Below, in pieces: positions 16,766 to 24,752 of a DNA stretch of 64,000 nucleotides; the first letter of the stretch is position 1; each line of letters opens with the position of its first letter. Origin of the DNA: Pseudomonas siliginis (GTDB taxonomy: Bacteria; Pseudomonadota; Gammaproteobacteria; Pseudomonadales; Pseudomonadaceae); NCBI RefSeq assembly GCF_019145195.1, contig NZ_JAHSTW010000012.1:124001-188000 (forward strand), given 5' to 3'. Made by a program: the position numbers and the translations under genes. Under the pieces are notes generated by a model. It ran no database searches. It worked only from the letters and a program-made list of their open reading frames with translations, and was not told the DNA's origin.

Positions 16766-18106
16766 TCAGGGTTTGCGCTTACGCGGCCCAGTATTGAACA
16801 CCGGCACTTTGCGCACTGGCTTGATCGATGGCTCCGGTGCCGAGGTCTCGCCGCTGTCGACCCACTTGCCCAGATTGCGTTTACCACCGCCACCGCCCGA
16901 CGCTTTCGGCTTCTTCGGTTTTTTCGGTTTCTTGATCACCTGACCGCTGGCATCGGTGTCCGGCACGCGGTGCTCGGGTTCGAAATCCGGTTCGTTCTGG
17001 CGCTTCAGGTTCTGCCGCGTCAGCATTTCGATCGCCGAGAGCATGTTCACTTCATCGGCACACACCAGCGAAATCGCCTCACCGGTGGCACCTGCGCGGC
17101 CAGTGCGGCCGATGCGGTGAATGTAATCCTCGGCGACGATCGGCAGATCGAAGTTGACCACCAGCGGCAGATCTTCGATGTCCAGACCACGGGCGGCGAC
17201 GTCGGTCGCCACCAGAATCTGCACTTCGCTGAGCTTGAAACGGTCCAGCGCGCGCTGGCGCGTAGCCTGCGGTTTGTCGCCATGGATGCCGTCAGCATTC
17301 ACACCGAGGCCCTGAAGTTTTTCCACCAGCGCATCGACGCCGTTGCGGGTCTTGGCGAACACCAGCACCTGCTTCCACTTGTTCTTGCGCATCAGGTGCA
17401 CGAACAGTTCAGCCTTGCGCTTCTTGTCCACGGTGACGATCCACTGCTTGACCGTGTTGGCGGCGACGTTGCGCGGGCTGACTTCGACACTCAGCGGATC
17501 ATTGAGCATCTGCCCGGCGAGCAGGCGGATGTCATCGGAGAAGGTCGCGGAGAACAGCAGGGTCTGGCGCTTTTTCGGCAGCATGCGATAAATGTTCGCC
17601 AGTTCTTCCGAGAAGCCCAGGTCGAGCATACGGTCGGCTTCATCCAGCACCAGCGTTTGCAGCTGATTGAGTTTCAGCGCGTTCTGGCGGAACAGGTCGA
17701 TCAAGCGACCGGGCGTGGCGACCAGCACATCGACGCCGCCGCGCAGCTTCATCATCTGCGGGTTGATGCTGACACCGCCGTACACCGCATATGTGCGCAG
17801 CGGCAGGTTCTCGGCGTATTGGCGCACGGCTTCGTGGACCTGCTCGGCCAGTTCGCGGGTCGGCACCAGAATCAGCGCACGCGCCGAGTTGGCGGTGACT
17901 TTCGGCCCTTCCATGGCCAGCAACTGCAACAGCGGCAAGGCGAAACCGGCAGTTTTACCGGTGCCGGTCTGGGCCGCTGCCATCAGGTCGCGACCGGCCA
18001 GCACCGCCGGAATGGCTTGCGCCTGCACCGGCGTCGGGGTCTGGTAGCCGAGCGTCTCGAGGGAGCGCAGCAAGGGTTCGATCAGGCCAAGGGAGGCGAA
18101 AGTCAT
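16766..18106 (-). CDS. rhlE: DEAD-box ATP-dependent RNA helicase RhlE
   Basis: 446 residues from the ATG at 18106 (MTFASLGL). All helicase motifs are visible in order: Q motif near GYQTPTPVQAQAIP, Walker A AAQTGTGKT, PTRELAEQ, TPGRLIDL, VLDEADRMLDLGF, SATFSDD, VLVFAKTRNG, ATDVAARGLDIEDLPLVVNFDLP and HRIGRTGRAG. The C terminus is a basic, lysine- and glycine-rich tail (KKPKKPKKPKASGGGGGK), as in RhlE proteins of pseudomonads. It unwinds structured RNA in ribosome maturation and mRNA turnover. A 12-residue longer start lacks support. Confidence 0.93.
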   Translation of the reverse strand: MTFASLGLIEPLLRSLETLGYQTPTPVQAQAIPAVLAGRDLMAAAQTGTGKTAGFALPLLQLLAMEGPKVTANSARALILVPTRELAEQVHEAVRQYAENLPLRTYAVYGGVSINPQMMKLRGGVDVLVATPGRLIDLFRQNALKLNQLQTLVLDEADRMLDLGFSEELANIYRMLPKKRQTLLFSATFSDDIRLLAGQMLNDPLSVEVSPRNVAANTVKQWIVTVDKKRKAELFVHLMRKNKWKQVLVFAKTRNGVDALVEKLQGLGVNADGIHGDKPQATRQRALDRFKLSEVQILVATDVAARGLDIEDLPLVVNFDLPIVAEDYIHRIGRTGRAGATGEAISLVCADEVNMLSAIEMLTRQNLKRQNEPDFEPEHRVPDTDASGQVIKKPKKPKKPKASGGGGGKRNLGKWVDSGETSAPEPSIKPVRKVPVFNTGPRKRKP

Positions 18107-18158
18107 GGGAGTACCGTAGGAAAAAATGACGCGGGGATGCAATGCCGCGCAGTTTACC

Positions 18159-19094
18159 CTAATTCGTACGCGCTTCCGTCGGAACGGCTTTCGCCTCTTC
18201 CAAGGGTGGCTGCGCAGGTCGACGCCACTGCGGCAGGCTGATCAGCAGCACCGCGCTGATGATCACCAGCATCGCCAGCGCTTCTTCGATGCCGATGGTC
18301 TCGCCGACAAACACTACGCCGAGCAACACCGCCACCGCCGGGTTGACGTAGGCATAACTGGTCGCCGCCGCTGGGCGCACGTGTTTGAGCAGATACATGT
18401 AGGAATTGAAGGCGATGATTGAGCCAAAGAAGATCAGATAGGCCAGCGCCAGCCACCCTTCGAGCGGCGGCATGGCTTGCAGATGCTCGCCACTCAGCGC
18501 ACTGCCGATCAGCAAGACCACGCCGCCGACGAGCATTTCCACCGCACTGGCCATCGCCCCCGCCGGCAATGGCAGGTATTTGCTCCACACCGAACCGAAC
18601 GCCCAGCTCGCCGCCGCGAAGATCAGCAACATCGCGCCGAGCGGGCTCGATTGCAGGTTGGACCCCATGTTGAGCATGGCGATGCCAATAATCCCCAACG
18701 CCACACCGGCCCACTCCAGCCGCGTATTGCGCGCGCCCCAGAAGTAGCCGAACAACAAGGTGAACAGTGGCACCGTCGCCACCGCCAGCGCAGCAACACC
18801 TGAAGCCACCCCGGTGTGCTCTGCCACGCTGACCGCGCCGTTACCAAAACTGAGCAACAAAATGCCGACCAGCCCCGCCGCTTTCCACTGCGCCCAGGTC
18901 GGCGCCGCAGCCCCGCGCCAGCGCAGCCAGGCGTACATCAAGCTGCCGGCAATGACGAAGCGCACCCCGGCCAGCAACAGCGGCGGCCAGTATTCGACGC
19001 CGATGCGAATCACCAGATAGGTCGATCCCCAAATCACGTACAACGCAAAAAACGCAGCGATCAACGGCAGGGAAAAACGGCGCAAGGCAGGCAT
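18159..19094 (-). CDS. DMT/EamA-family exporter (YedA-like)
   Basis: 311 residues with ten membrane segments in two EamA repeats. It begins with PLIAAFFALYVIWGSTYLVIR, the start typical of the YedA/RhtA-like branch, and the second half contains GSIIAFNSYMYLLKHVRPAAATSYAYVNPAVAVLLG. A short hydrophilic C terminus follows. Likely an inner-membrane exporter of amino acids or related metabolites; the substrate is not evident. It lies 52 bases upstream of rhlE on the same strand. Confidence 0.87.
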   Translation of the reverse strand: MPALRRFSLPLIAAFFALYVIWGSTYLVIRIGVEYWPPLLLAGVRFVIAGSLMYAWLRWRGAAAPTWAQWKAAGLVGILLLSFGNGAVSVAEHTGVASGVAALAVATVPLFTLLFGYFWGARNTRLEWAGVALGIIGIAMLNMGSNLQSSPLGAMLLIFAAASWAFGSVWSKYLPLPAGAMASAVEMLVGGVVLLIGSALSGEHLQAMPPLEGWLALAYLIFFGSIIAFNSYMYLLKHVRPAAATSYAYVNPAVAVLLGVVFVGETIGIEEALAMLVIISAVLLISLPQWRRPAQPPLEEAKAVPTEARTN

Positions 19095-19224
19095 GCGCAG
19101 CTCGACAGTCAGATTTCTGTGGACCGGTCATTCTAGAAAGACCGCCACGCAAAAATAAGTTACAAAACCTGTTTTTCGCGCCGGTACACTTTTGCATGAA
19201 AGCAACTGAGACCGACAAGGTCCT

Positions 19225-19251
19225 TGTGGGAGCGAGCCTGCTCGCGAAAGC
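19225..19251 (+). repeat. Single REP copy
   Basis: One GTGGGAGCGAGCCTGCTCGCGAA copy without its inverted partner. A different palindromic repeat begins 40 bases downstream. Confidence 0.9.
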
Positions 19252-19291
19252 GGTGTATCAGTCACAGTTGCGTTGAATGACACACCGCATG

Positions 19292-19402
19292 GATCGTTCC
19301 CACGCTCCGCGTGGGAATGCCTCAACGGACGCTCTGCGTTCGGCTTTGAAAGGGACGCGGAGCGTCCCGGGCTTCATTCCCACGCAGAGCGTGGGAATGA
19401 TC
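19292..19402. repeat. Palindromic repeat of the GTTCCCACGC/GCGTGGGAA family
   Basis: Outer hairpins GATCGTTCCCACGCTCCGC... and ...CACGCAGAGCGTGGGAATGATC enclose GGACGCTCTGCG and GACGCGGAGCGTCCC. The whole block is a nested inverted repeat. With the REP before it, it fills the 325-bp gap between the exonuclease and exporter genes; no gene was seen there. Confidence 0.8.
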
Positions 19403-19419
19403 AGTCGGAGTACCCGGGA

Positions 19420-20025
19420 TCAGCGATAACGCTGCAAATGCTCGCCCACTTTTGCGGCAGGGACTTTCTGCAATTTGCACAGCAGGTCGTGATTCAACTC
19501 GCGCACTCCATGTTTGCCCCGCAGCTCTTCAGCCAGATGCGCCATCAGATTGGCCGCCATCTCGGCATCGGCCATGGCCCGGTGAGCCTGGCCGGTATGC
19601 GGCAACCGCGCGAAAGTGGTGAGCGTGCCGAGCTTGTGATTCGGCGCCGCCGGCATCAGGCGCCGCGCCAGCAGCAGTGAACAGGCAAAGTTCTGCAAGC
19701 GCGTGCGCTTGATCCGGCCCAGTTCGAAATCCCAGAACTTCTGGTCGAACGAGGCGTTGTGCGCCAGCAGCGGCGTGCAGCCGACGAATTCGTTGACCTC
19801 TTCCATCACTCGCTCGGCCGACGGCGCGGTGCGCAGCATGGCGTTGCTGATGCCGGTCAGCTGCTCGATGAACGCGGGGACGCGCACGCCGGCGTTCATC
19901 AGGCTCTGGTAACGCTCGACGATGCGGCCGTTTTCCAGCATCACCACGGCAATTTCCGTGGCGCGGCAGCTGCTGTTCGGCGACAGGCCGGTGGTTTCAA
20001 AGTCGATGACTGCAATGCGTTCCAA
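19420..20025 (-). CDS. DnaQ-like 3'-5' exonuclease
   Basis: 201 residues, one DEDDh exonuclease domain. Exo I is AVIDFETTGLSP at residues 5-16, Exo II is LLAHNASFDQKFWDFE, and Exo III is HRAMADAEMAANLM, providing the Asp-Glu-Asp-His-Asp set. It resembles stand-alone DnaQ-family exonucleases rather than the polymerase III epsilon subunit, since the clamp-binding and alpha-binding tail of epsilon is missing. It likely trims single-stranded DNA or RNA ends. The NYN-domain gene lies 35 bases upstream on the same strand, so co-transcription is plausible. Confidence 0.87.
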   Translation of the reverse strand: MERIAVIDFETTGLSPNSSCRATEIAVVMLENGRIVERYQSLMNAGVRVPAFIEQLTGISNAMLRTAPSAERVMEEVNEFVGCTPLLAHNASFDQKFWDFELGRIKRTRLQNFACSLLLARRLMPAAPNHKLGTLTTFARLPHTGQAHRAMADAEMAANLMAHLAEELRGKHGVRELNHDLLCKLQKVPAAKVGEHLQRYR

Positions 20026-20060
20026 ACCGGGTTCAACTCCGTACAGATCAGTTCTTGAGC

Positions 20061-20540
20061 TTAATTCTTTAACAGCAGCGCGCCTTCGATCGGCACGTAG
20101 CGGCTGGCGGCGCGGATCAGCGAGTTGGCGGTCAGGCCGGGAACGCCGTAGGCCACCGCTTGCACGCCGTGCTTGTTGATGATGCGTTCGAGCAACATGT
20201 CGAAATCGCCGTCACCGGAGGCCAGCACCACTTCGTCGACATGGTCGGCGGCGTCCATGATGTCCAGGGTAATGCCCACGTCCCAGTCGCCCTTGGCCGA
20301 GCCGTCGCTGCGCTGGATGTAGGGCTTGAGCTTCACGGTGAAACCAAGGTTGCGCAGGATCTGCTGAAACTGCTGCTGCTTGCTGTCGCCACGGTCGATC
20401 GCGTAGGCATAGGCCTCGACGATCTGCCCGTTCTTGCTGATGTCGGCCCACAGTGCGGCGTAGTTGAAGTGGCAACCATAGGCCTGACGCACGGTGTAGT
20501 AGAGGTTCTGCACATCGGCGAACACTGCGATTTTTTTCAC
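20061..20540 (-). CDS. NYN-domain (LabA/DUF88-like) putative ribonuclease
   Basis: 159 residues. PIN-like NYN fold: AVFADVQNLYYTVRQAYG at the start holds the first acidic residue. DWDVGITLDIMDAADHVDEVV and LASGDGDFDMLLERI give the remaining metal-binding aspartates. The family includes metal-dependent ribonucleases. The start is GTG (20538-20540), supported by AGGAA six bases upstream; no better ATG exists. It is probably co-transcribed with the exonuclease gene downstream, so both may act in nucleic-acid turnover (inference). Confidence 0.85.
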   Translation of the reverse strand: MKKIAVFADVQNLYYTVRQAYGCHFNYAALWADISKNGQIVEAYAYAIDRGDSKQQQFQQILRNLGFTVKLKPYIQRSDGSAKGDWDVGITLDIMDAADHVDEVVLASGDGDFDMLLERIINKHGVQAVAYGVPGLTANSLIRAASRYVPIEGALLLKN

Positions 20541-20679
20541 CGGAGTTCCTGTGGGCGCGCAAGCGCACGAAGCGGGGTCAGGCGATCAGGCCCGAAAAAG
20601 GCGCTCAGTATGCCAGCCCGAAGGAGGGTTCCGCGAATAATCGGCCACAGGCGCAAAGGTGCTGCTGACGAGTGGTGAG

Positions 20680-20783
20680 TGTGGCGAGGGGATTCATCCC
20701 CGTTGGGCTGCGCAGCAGCCCTCGCTCCAATCAGGAAAAGCGGGGCTGCTGCGCAGCCAACGGGGATGAATCCCCTCGCCACA
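20680..20783. repeat. Inverted repeat pair, TGTGGCGAGGGGAT family
   Basis: The outer arms TGTGGCGAGGGGATTCATCC and its inverse are continued by CCGTTGGGCTGCGCAGCAGC and its inverse (GCTGCTGCGCAGCCAACGG). Two further copies of this family lie at 41338 and 47373. Confidence 0.9.
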
Positions 20784-20830
20784 GTGTTTATGTCAGCCTT
20801 CAGAGGCTATGTCAGCCTTCAAACACGATG

Positions 20831-21592
20831 TCAGACAAAGGAATCGTCGTCATCGAAGAACGACGAATTGTCGCTGCTGTAATCGGCGTCGCTGAAACCG
20901 CCCTGGTCATTGCCCGAGAAGCCGTTGTCCGCCACGCGCTGATCATCGCCCCAGCCGTTGTTGCTTTGATCGGCGACCTGCGCCGGTTCTTCCTTGATGA
21001 CCTCGACGATTTCTTCCGGTTGCTGATTGTGGTGGAACAGGCTGCTGATGCCCTGCGCCAGCATCACACCACCCGCCACGCCAGCGGCGGTTTTCAGCGC
21101 ACCGCCGAGAAAGCTGTTGCCCGCCGCCGGGGCTGCCTGCTGCGCATAGTTGGGCGGCGCAGCGGCGAAGTTCTGTTGCGGTGCCGGAGCCTGGTAGCTC
21201 TGCTGCGGCGCCGGTTCACGCCAGCCGCCGGTGGACGACGGCGCTGCGCTCTGGCTCGGCGCCGGACGCGAACTGCCACCGCCAAAAATGCTCGACAGGA
21301 AGCCACCGCCGCCGCTCGCCGCTGGCGCGCCGCTCTGGGCCTTGGCCGATTGCAGTTCGGCCTGCAGGCGCTGGACTTGCTGGGTCAGTTGCTTGTTCTG
21401 CTCGTCGAGGCTTTTCAGCGCGGCCTCTTGCACCAGAATCGCCTGGGTCATGAAATAGCCTGCCGCCGGTTGGCGCGTCAGGTGTTCCTTGATCCGCGCC
21501 TCGGCCTGGGCGTCGCGCGGGGCTGCCTCCGTTTCGGCCTGTTGCAGCCGGGAAAACAGTCCATCGATCAGGGTTTGCTCTTCGCTGTTCAT
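20831..21592 (-). CDS. DUF2076-family protein
   Basis: 253 residues from the ATG at 21592 (MNSEEQTLIDGLF), which has GAGG upstream; a longer frame lacks one. The N-terminal helical region (residues 1-85) has LFSRLQQAETEAAPRDAQAE and a coiled-coil-like NKQLTQQVQRLQAELQSAK. A low-complexity Ala/Pro/Gln/Ser middle (APAPQQNFAAAPPNYAQQAA) and a glycine-rich hydrophobic segment (FLGGALKTAAGVAGGVMLAQG) follow. The end is very acidic (DNSSFFDDDDSFV). This is the DUF2076 layout. The function is unknown; the acidic tail and coiled coil suggest protein-protein contacts. Confidence 0.8.
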   Translation of the reverse strand: MNSEEQTLIDGLFSRLQQAETEAAPRDAQAEARIKEHLTRQPAAGYFMTQAILVQEAALKSLDEQNKQLTQQVQRLQAELQSAKAQSGAPAASGGGGFLSSIFGGGSSRPAPSQSAAPSSTGGWREPAPQQSYQAPAPQQNFAAAPPNYAQQAAPAAGNSFLGGALKTAAGVAGGVMLAQGISSLFHHNQQPEEIVEVIKEEPAQVADQSNNGWGDDQRVADNGFSGNDQGGFSDADYSSDNSSFFDDDDSFV

Positions 21593-21769
21593 GGCGACCT
21601 CGTAGATTGCCGGTAATAACGTGCCCGCACCCACTCTGGGCGTGGTGCTCTCCTGTAATGGAGACAGTGACAAAACGTTTCAATGACCTTTACCGAATGT
21701 TTACGTTTGTGTCGGCCCGCGTTGCATCGGTTAAAGTGAGCCACTGTTTTCGACCTGCGATACCGACTG

Positions 21770-22444
21770 ATGAATGCCCTCGAAGTACTGCGCGACTCTT
21801 TGTATTTTTTCAAACGCCATCTGGGCAGCATCGTGCAGTTGTGCCTGCCGCTGGTGATTGTCGAAGCTTTCTTGCAGCAGGCGGTCGATCACGCCACCGG
21901 GCCGGACACCTTTGCCGGGGTCAGCATCATCGTCGGCCTGCTGGTGTATCCGCTGTACACCGCCGCGCTGATCCTGTTTCTCGATGCACGCAGCCGTGGC
22001 GAGTCGCCGCGCAACCGCGACCTGCTGGCGATGGCCGCAACCCTGTGGCCACGCTTCGCCGTGCTGACCGTGCTCAATACCTTGCTGATTCTGCTGGGCC
22101 TGTCGCTGTACTTCCTGCCGGGCCTGATGCTGATGGTCATGCTCGCCTTCGCTGAATATCTGCTGGTGCTGCGCGGCCTCGGGCCGTTGCAGGCAATGAA
22201 GGAAAGTCTGCGCCTGACGCGCGGGCACTTCTGGCGCATCCTGCTGTGCATTCTCTGCGTGATGACTCCGTTGTGGTTGCTCAAGGGCGCGACGCTGGCG
22301 GTGTACCCCGAACCGCAGAATCCGCTGATTGCCGGGCTGATCGACAGTGCCCACAGCTTTCTGCAACTGTTCACCAGTGTGGTGCTGTTCCGCCTGTTCA
22401 TGCTGATCAGCGAATTGCCTGACAAACGTAACGGAGCGGTCTGA
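21770..22444 (+). CDS. YciC-like integral membrane protein
   Basis: 224 residues with five or six hydrophobic segments: LCLPLVIVEAFLQQ, GVSIIVGLLVYPLYTAALILFL, VLTVLNTLLILLGLSLYFLPGLMLMVMLAF, ILLCILCVMTPLWLL, and a final VVLFRLFMLISEL. A conserved-looking loop LRGLGPLQAMKESLRLTRGHFW links the halves, as in the YciC family of uncharacterised inner-membrane proteins. It is divergent from the DUF2076 gene. The endonuclease-like gene downstream has its own candidate promoter. No function is assigned. Confidence 0.75.
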   Translation: MNALEVLRDSLYFFKRHLGSIVQLCLPLVIVEAFLQQAVDHATGPDTFAGVSIIVGLLVYPLYTAALILFLDARSRGESPRNRDLLAMAATLWPRFAVLTVLNTLLILLGLSLYFLPGLMLMVMLAFAEYLLVLRGLGPLQAMKESLRLTRGHFWRILLCILCVMTPLWLLKGATLAVYPEPQNPLIAGLIDSAHSFLQLFTSVVLFRLFMLISELPDKRNGAV

Positions 22445-22455
22445 CCGCGCCGTGC

Positions 22456-22485
22456 TTGGGCTTCGCGGCTGCCGTCAGGTATGCT
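22456..22485 (+). promoter_or_regulatory. Candidate sigma-70 promoter for the EEP-family gene
   Basis: TTGGGC and TATGCT separated by 18 bases lie 35 bases before the ATG at 22520. Confidence 0.4.
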
Positions 22486-22519
22486 CGGGGCCACTTTCTG
22501 TAACGCTATAAGCCGAGCC

Positions 22520-23599
22520 ATGACCCGTCTGCTGCGCTACACCCTGCTCCTCGTCATCCTTGCCGTCGTCCTGTTCGGCGTACTGCTGTTCAGCCTGACC
22601 TGGCGCCCCGATGCCCGCGAAACCCTGCCGGTCCGTTGCAGCGCCACGGCGCCGTCGCTGGTGCCCGGGCAAGCGCTGAAAGTCATGACCTGGAACGTGC
22701 AGTTCCTCGCCGGCAAGCGCTACGTGTTCTGGAATGATCTGGCCGAAGGCGACGATGAAGCGCCGACCGCCGAAGACATGGCCTTCAGCCTCGACGAAGT
22801 AGCGCGGGTGATCCGTGACGAACAACCCGATGTGGTGCTGTTGCAGGAGCTCGACGACGGCGCCAAGGCCAGCGATTACCAGAACCAGCTCAAACTGTTG
22901 CAGGAACGTGTCGCCGATCTGTACCCGTGCAGCACCAGCGCCTTCGACTGGAAAGCCGATTTTGTCCCCGAGCCCCACATCTACGGCAGCGTCGGCCGCC
23001 AGTTGGCCACGCTGAGCCGCTATCGCATCGAACACGCCGAACGCCTGCAATTGCCCGTCGCCCCGAGCAACTTCATCAGCCGCCAGTTCCAGCCCAAAGA
23101 CGCTTTGCTCGCAGTCAAACTGCCGCTCAGCGATGGCGGACAACTGACCGTGTTCAACACCCACTTGCAGCGCGCCAGCCAGGCGGACGGCAACGTGCAG
23201 GCGCAAGTGGCTGCCGTGGCCAAAATCCTCGACAAATATGAAAGCCAAGGACTGCCGTGGCTGATCGGTGGCGATTTCAATCTGTTGCCGCTGGGCCAGT
23301 ATCGACGCCTGCCGGTTGAGCGGCGCACGCCCTATTCTGCCGACAGCGAACTGCATCTGCTGTGGGACAAGTACCCGATGATCCCGACCAACAACGAGGC
23401 CGGCGGTATCGACCGGGCGAAATGGCTGACCCATTACCCCAACGACCCCGGCCTCAACGGCCCGGATCGCACGGTGGACTATCTGTTCTACAGCCCCAAG
23501 CTCAAACGCCTGCAAGCGCAGGTGCGGCAGGACGATACCCTGCGCATCTCCGACCACTTGCCGGTGATTGCGCGGTTCCTCCTGCCCGCTGCGCCGTAA
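22520..23599 (+). CDS. Membrane-anchored endonuclease/exonuclease/phosphatase-family protein
   Basis: 359 residues. One N-terminal membrane anchor (TLLLVILAVVLFGVLLFSL) precedes an EEP catalytic domain. The metal and catalytic motifs are in order: MTWNVQFLAG near residue 57, VVLLQELDDG near 108, TVFNTHLQRASQ near 212, IGGDFNLLPL near 250 and ISDHLPVIARF at the C terminus. The fold covers nucleases, sphingomyelinases and phosphodiesterases. The periplasm-facing position of the domain suggests lipid or extracellular nucleic-acid phosphodiester cleavage. The start at 22520 is chosen because the hydrophobic anchor directly follows it. Confidence 0.82.
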   Translation: MTRLLRYTLLLVILAVVLFGVLLFSLTWRPDARETLPVRCSATAPSLVPGQALKVMTWNVQFLAGKRYVFWNDLAEGDDEAPTAEDMAFSLDEVARVIRDEQPDVVLLQELDDGAKASDYQNQLKLLQERVADLYPCSTSAFDWKADFVPEPHIYGSVGRQLATLSRYRIEHAERLQLPVAPSNFISRQFQPKDALLAVKLPLSDGGQLTVFNTHLQRASQADGNVQAQVAAVAKILDKYESQGLPWLIGGDFNLLPLGQYRRLPVERRTPYSADSELHLLWDKYPMIPTNNEAGGIDRAKWLTHYPNDPGLNGPDRTVDYLFYSPKLKRLQAQVRQDDTLRISDHLPVIARFLLPAAP

Positions 23600-23611
23600 T
23601 CGCTGTAGCCT

Positions 23612-24037
23612 TCACAGACCGGGCGGAACGTAGCCCGGAACATAGCGAACATTGGTGCACTTGCCATGCAGAATTCGCCCGTCTTCGATCAGGAACTGGG
23701 CGATTTTCTTCTGCTGATTGACCTTCGCCTGCAACTTGCAATTGGAGCTGTGCCCGACCTGCTGGTAATGCTCGGTGTACACCATGCCATTGCCGGTATG
23801 GTTCATCGAAGTGCCGGCCGCTTCGGTGGTAGTCCAGCTCGAGGACTTGTACCAGGTCAGCACAGCGAAGGGTTCGCCGTTCGGGCCGACTTCCTTCTTC
23901 ATCGAGTCGGGCGTGCCGAACAGGTCCAGTGCTTCCTGCATATCACGGCCTTCCCAGCGGCTTTGCGCGATAGTGGAACAGCCGCTCAAGAGCAATCCTG
24001 CCAGCAGGGTTGCCAGCCATAAACGTGTGTAAGTCAT
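23612..24037 (-). CDS. Small outer-membrane-type lipoprotein of unknown function
   Basis: 141 residues. The lipoprotein signal is clear: MTYTRLWLATLLAGLLLSGC, with the modified cysteine at 20. The mature part has SRWEGRDMQEALDLFGTPDSMKKE, which resembles the BamE/SmpA-type start where a helix precedes a beta sheet, followed by LTWYKSSSWTTTEAAG. The rest is polar with three cysteines that may pair. The residue after Cys is Ser, compatible with outer-membrane sorting. It is convergent with the EEP gene and 13 bases downstream of a secreted-protein gene, likely one operon. Confidence 0.75.
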   Translation of the reverse strand: MTYTRLWLATLLAGLLLSGCSTIAQSRWEGRDMQEALDLFGTPDSMKKEVGPNGEPFAVLTWYKSSSWTTTEAAGTSMNHTGNGMVYTEHYQQVGHSSNCKLQAKVNQQKKIAQFLIEDGRILHGKCTNVRYVPGYVPPGL

Positions 24038-24050
24038 TGGATGCCTCGGC

Positions 24051-24623
24051 TTATTTCTTCAGTTCGAGCAGGCTGTCGATGTTGTCCATCATCTGGCTCT
24101 TTTGCTGGATCGGCGCGAGCTTGAAAAACATCTGCTGCAGCATCTCGATCATCTGCAGGTATTCCATCTTGCCCACGGCGGCCATGTCGTTTTTCGCGCG
24201 ACTGCCAGGGGCGCAGGCAAACTTCAGCGCTTGCTGGACCCAGAACTCTTTCGGGGTCTGCCATTGGTTGGCAACTTTCAGATGACGCATGGTGTAGGCC
24301 AGACGCTCGATGGATTGGCCATTGATAAAACGCACCTTGCCCGTAGAGCAGTGGGCTTCGAGGTTGTAGACGTCGATCATCGGTTTGCCGGGTTCTTCAT
24401 ACACCAGCGTCACCGCGACCATGGTCGCGCCTTTGGTTTTCTGCGAAGGCACCACCGAGGTGGCATCAGCGACGTACATGATGTTTTTCTGGGGCACGCC
24501 ATTGCCGTAGATAATCCACCAGTCTCCAATCGGATTGGGCTCTTCGGCCATGGCCGGATTGGAGGCGGCCAGCAGCGCAGCCGACAAGAAGATCAACTTC
24601 TTGAGCTTGAAAAAAGAGGTCAT
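24051..24623 (-). CDS. Secreted protein of unknown function
   Basis: 190 residues from the ATG at 24623, with AGAGGT-like sequence near it on the plus strand but only a weak ribosome site on the coding strand. The signal peptide is KLIFLSAALLAASNPAMAEE. The mature protein begins NPIGDWWIIYGNGVPQ and has VVPSQKTKGATMVAVTLVYE, a pattern of surface-exposed beta strands seen in several pseudomonad periplasmic proteins. A helical C terminus rich in methionine and glutamine follows (MIEMLQQMFFKLAPIQQKSQ). I do not recognise the family. It is paired with the lipoprotein gene 13 bases downstream. Confidence 0.7.
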   Translation of the reverse strand: MTSFFKLKKLIFLSAALLAASNPAMAEEPNPIGDWWIIYGNGVPQKNIMYVADATSVVPSQKTKGATMVAVTLVYEEPGKPMIDVYNLEAHCSTGKVRFINGQSIERLAYTMRHLKVANQWQTPKEFWVQQALKFACAPGSRAKNDMAAVGKMEYLQMIEMLQQMFFKLAPIQQKSQMMDNIDSLLELKK

Positions 24624-24671
24624 GGGCAGTTCCGTTCCTTGGGCCAAGCTGCCAGGCAACAAGGCTTGTTA

Positions 24672-24704
24672 TTGTTCAGGCGGCGATTTTGCGAGCCTGA
24701 ACAA
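24672..24704. promoter_or_regulatory. 10-bp inverted repeat upstream of the secreted-protein gene
   Basis: TTGTTCAGGC and GCCTGAACAA are exact inverses with a 13-base spacer, 49 bases before the start at 24623. Neither side has a T-run, so an operator is as likely as an hrpB 3' hairpin. Confidence 0.4.
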
Positions 24705-24752
24705 CCAAGGGCAATTAGCACGGATGGGCTAATGGCGCGCAGCCATTGCGGG

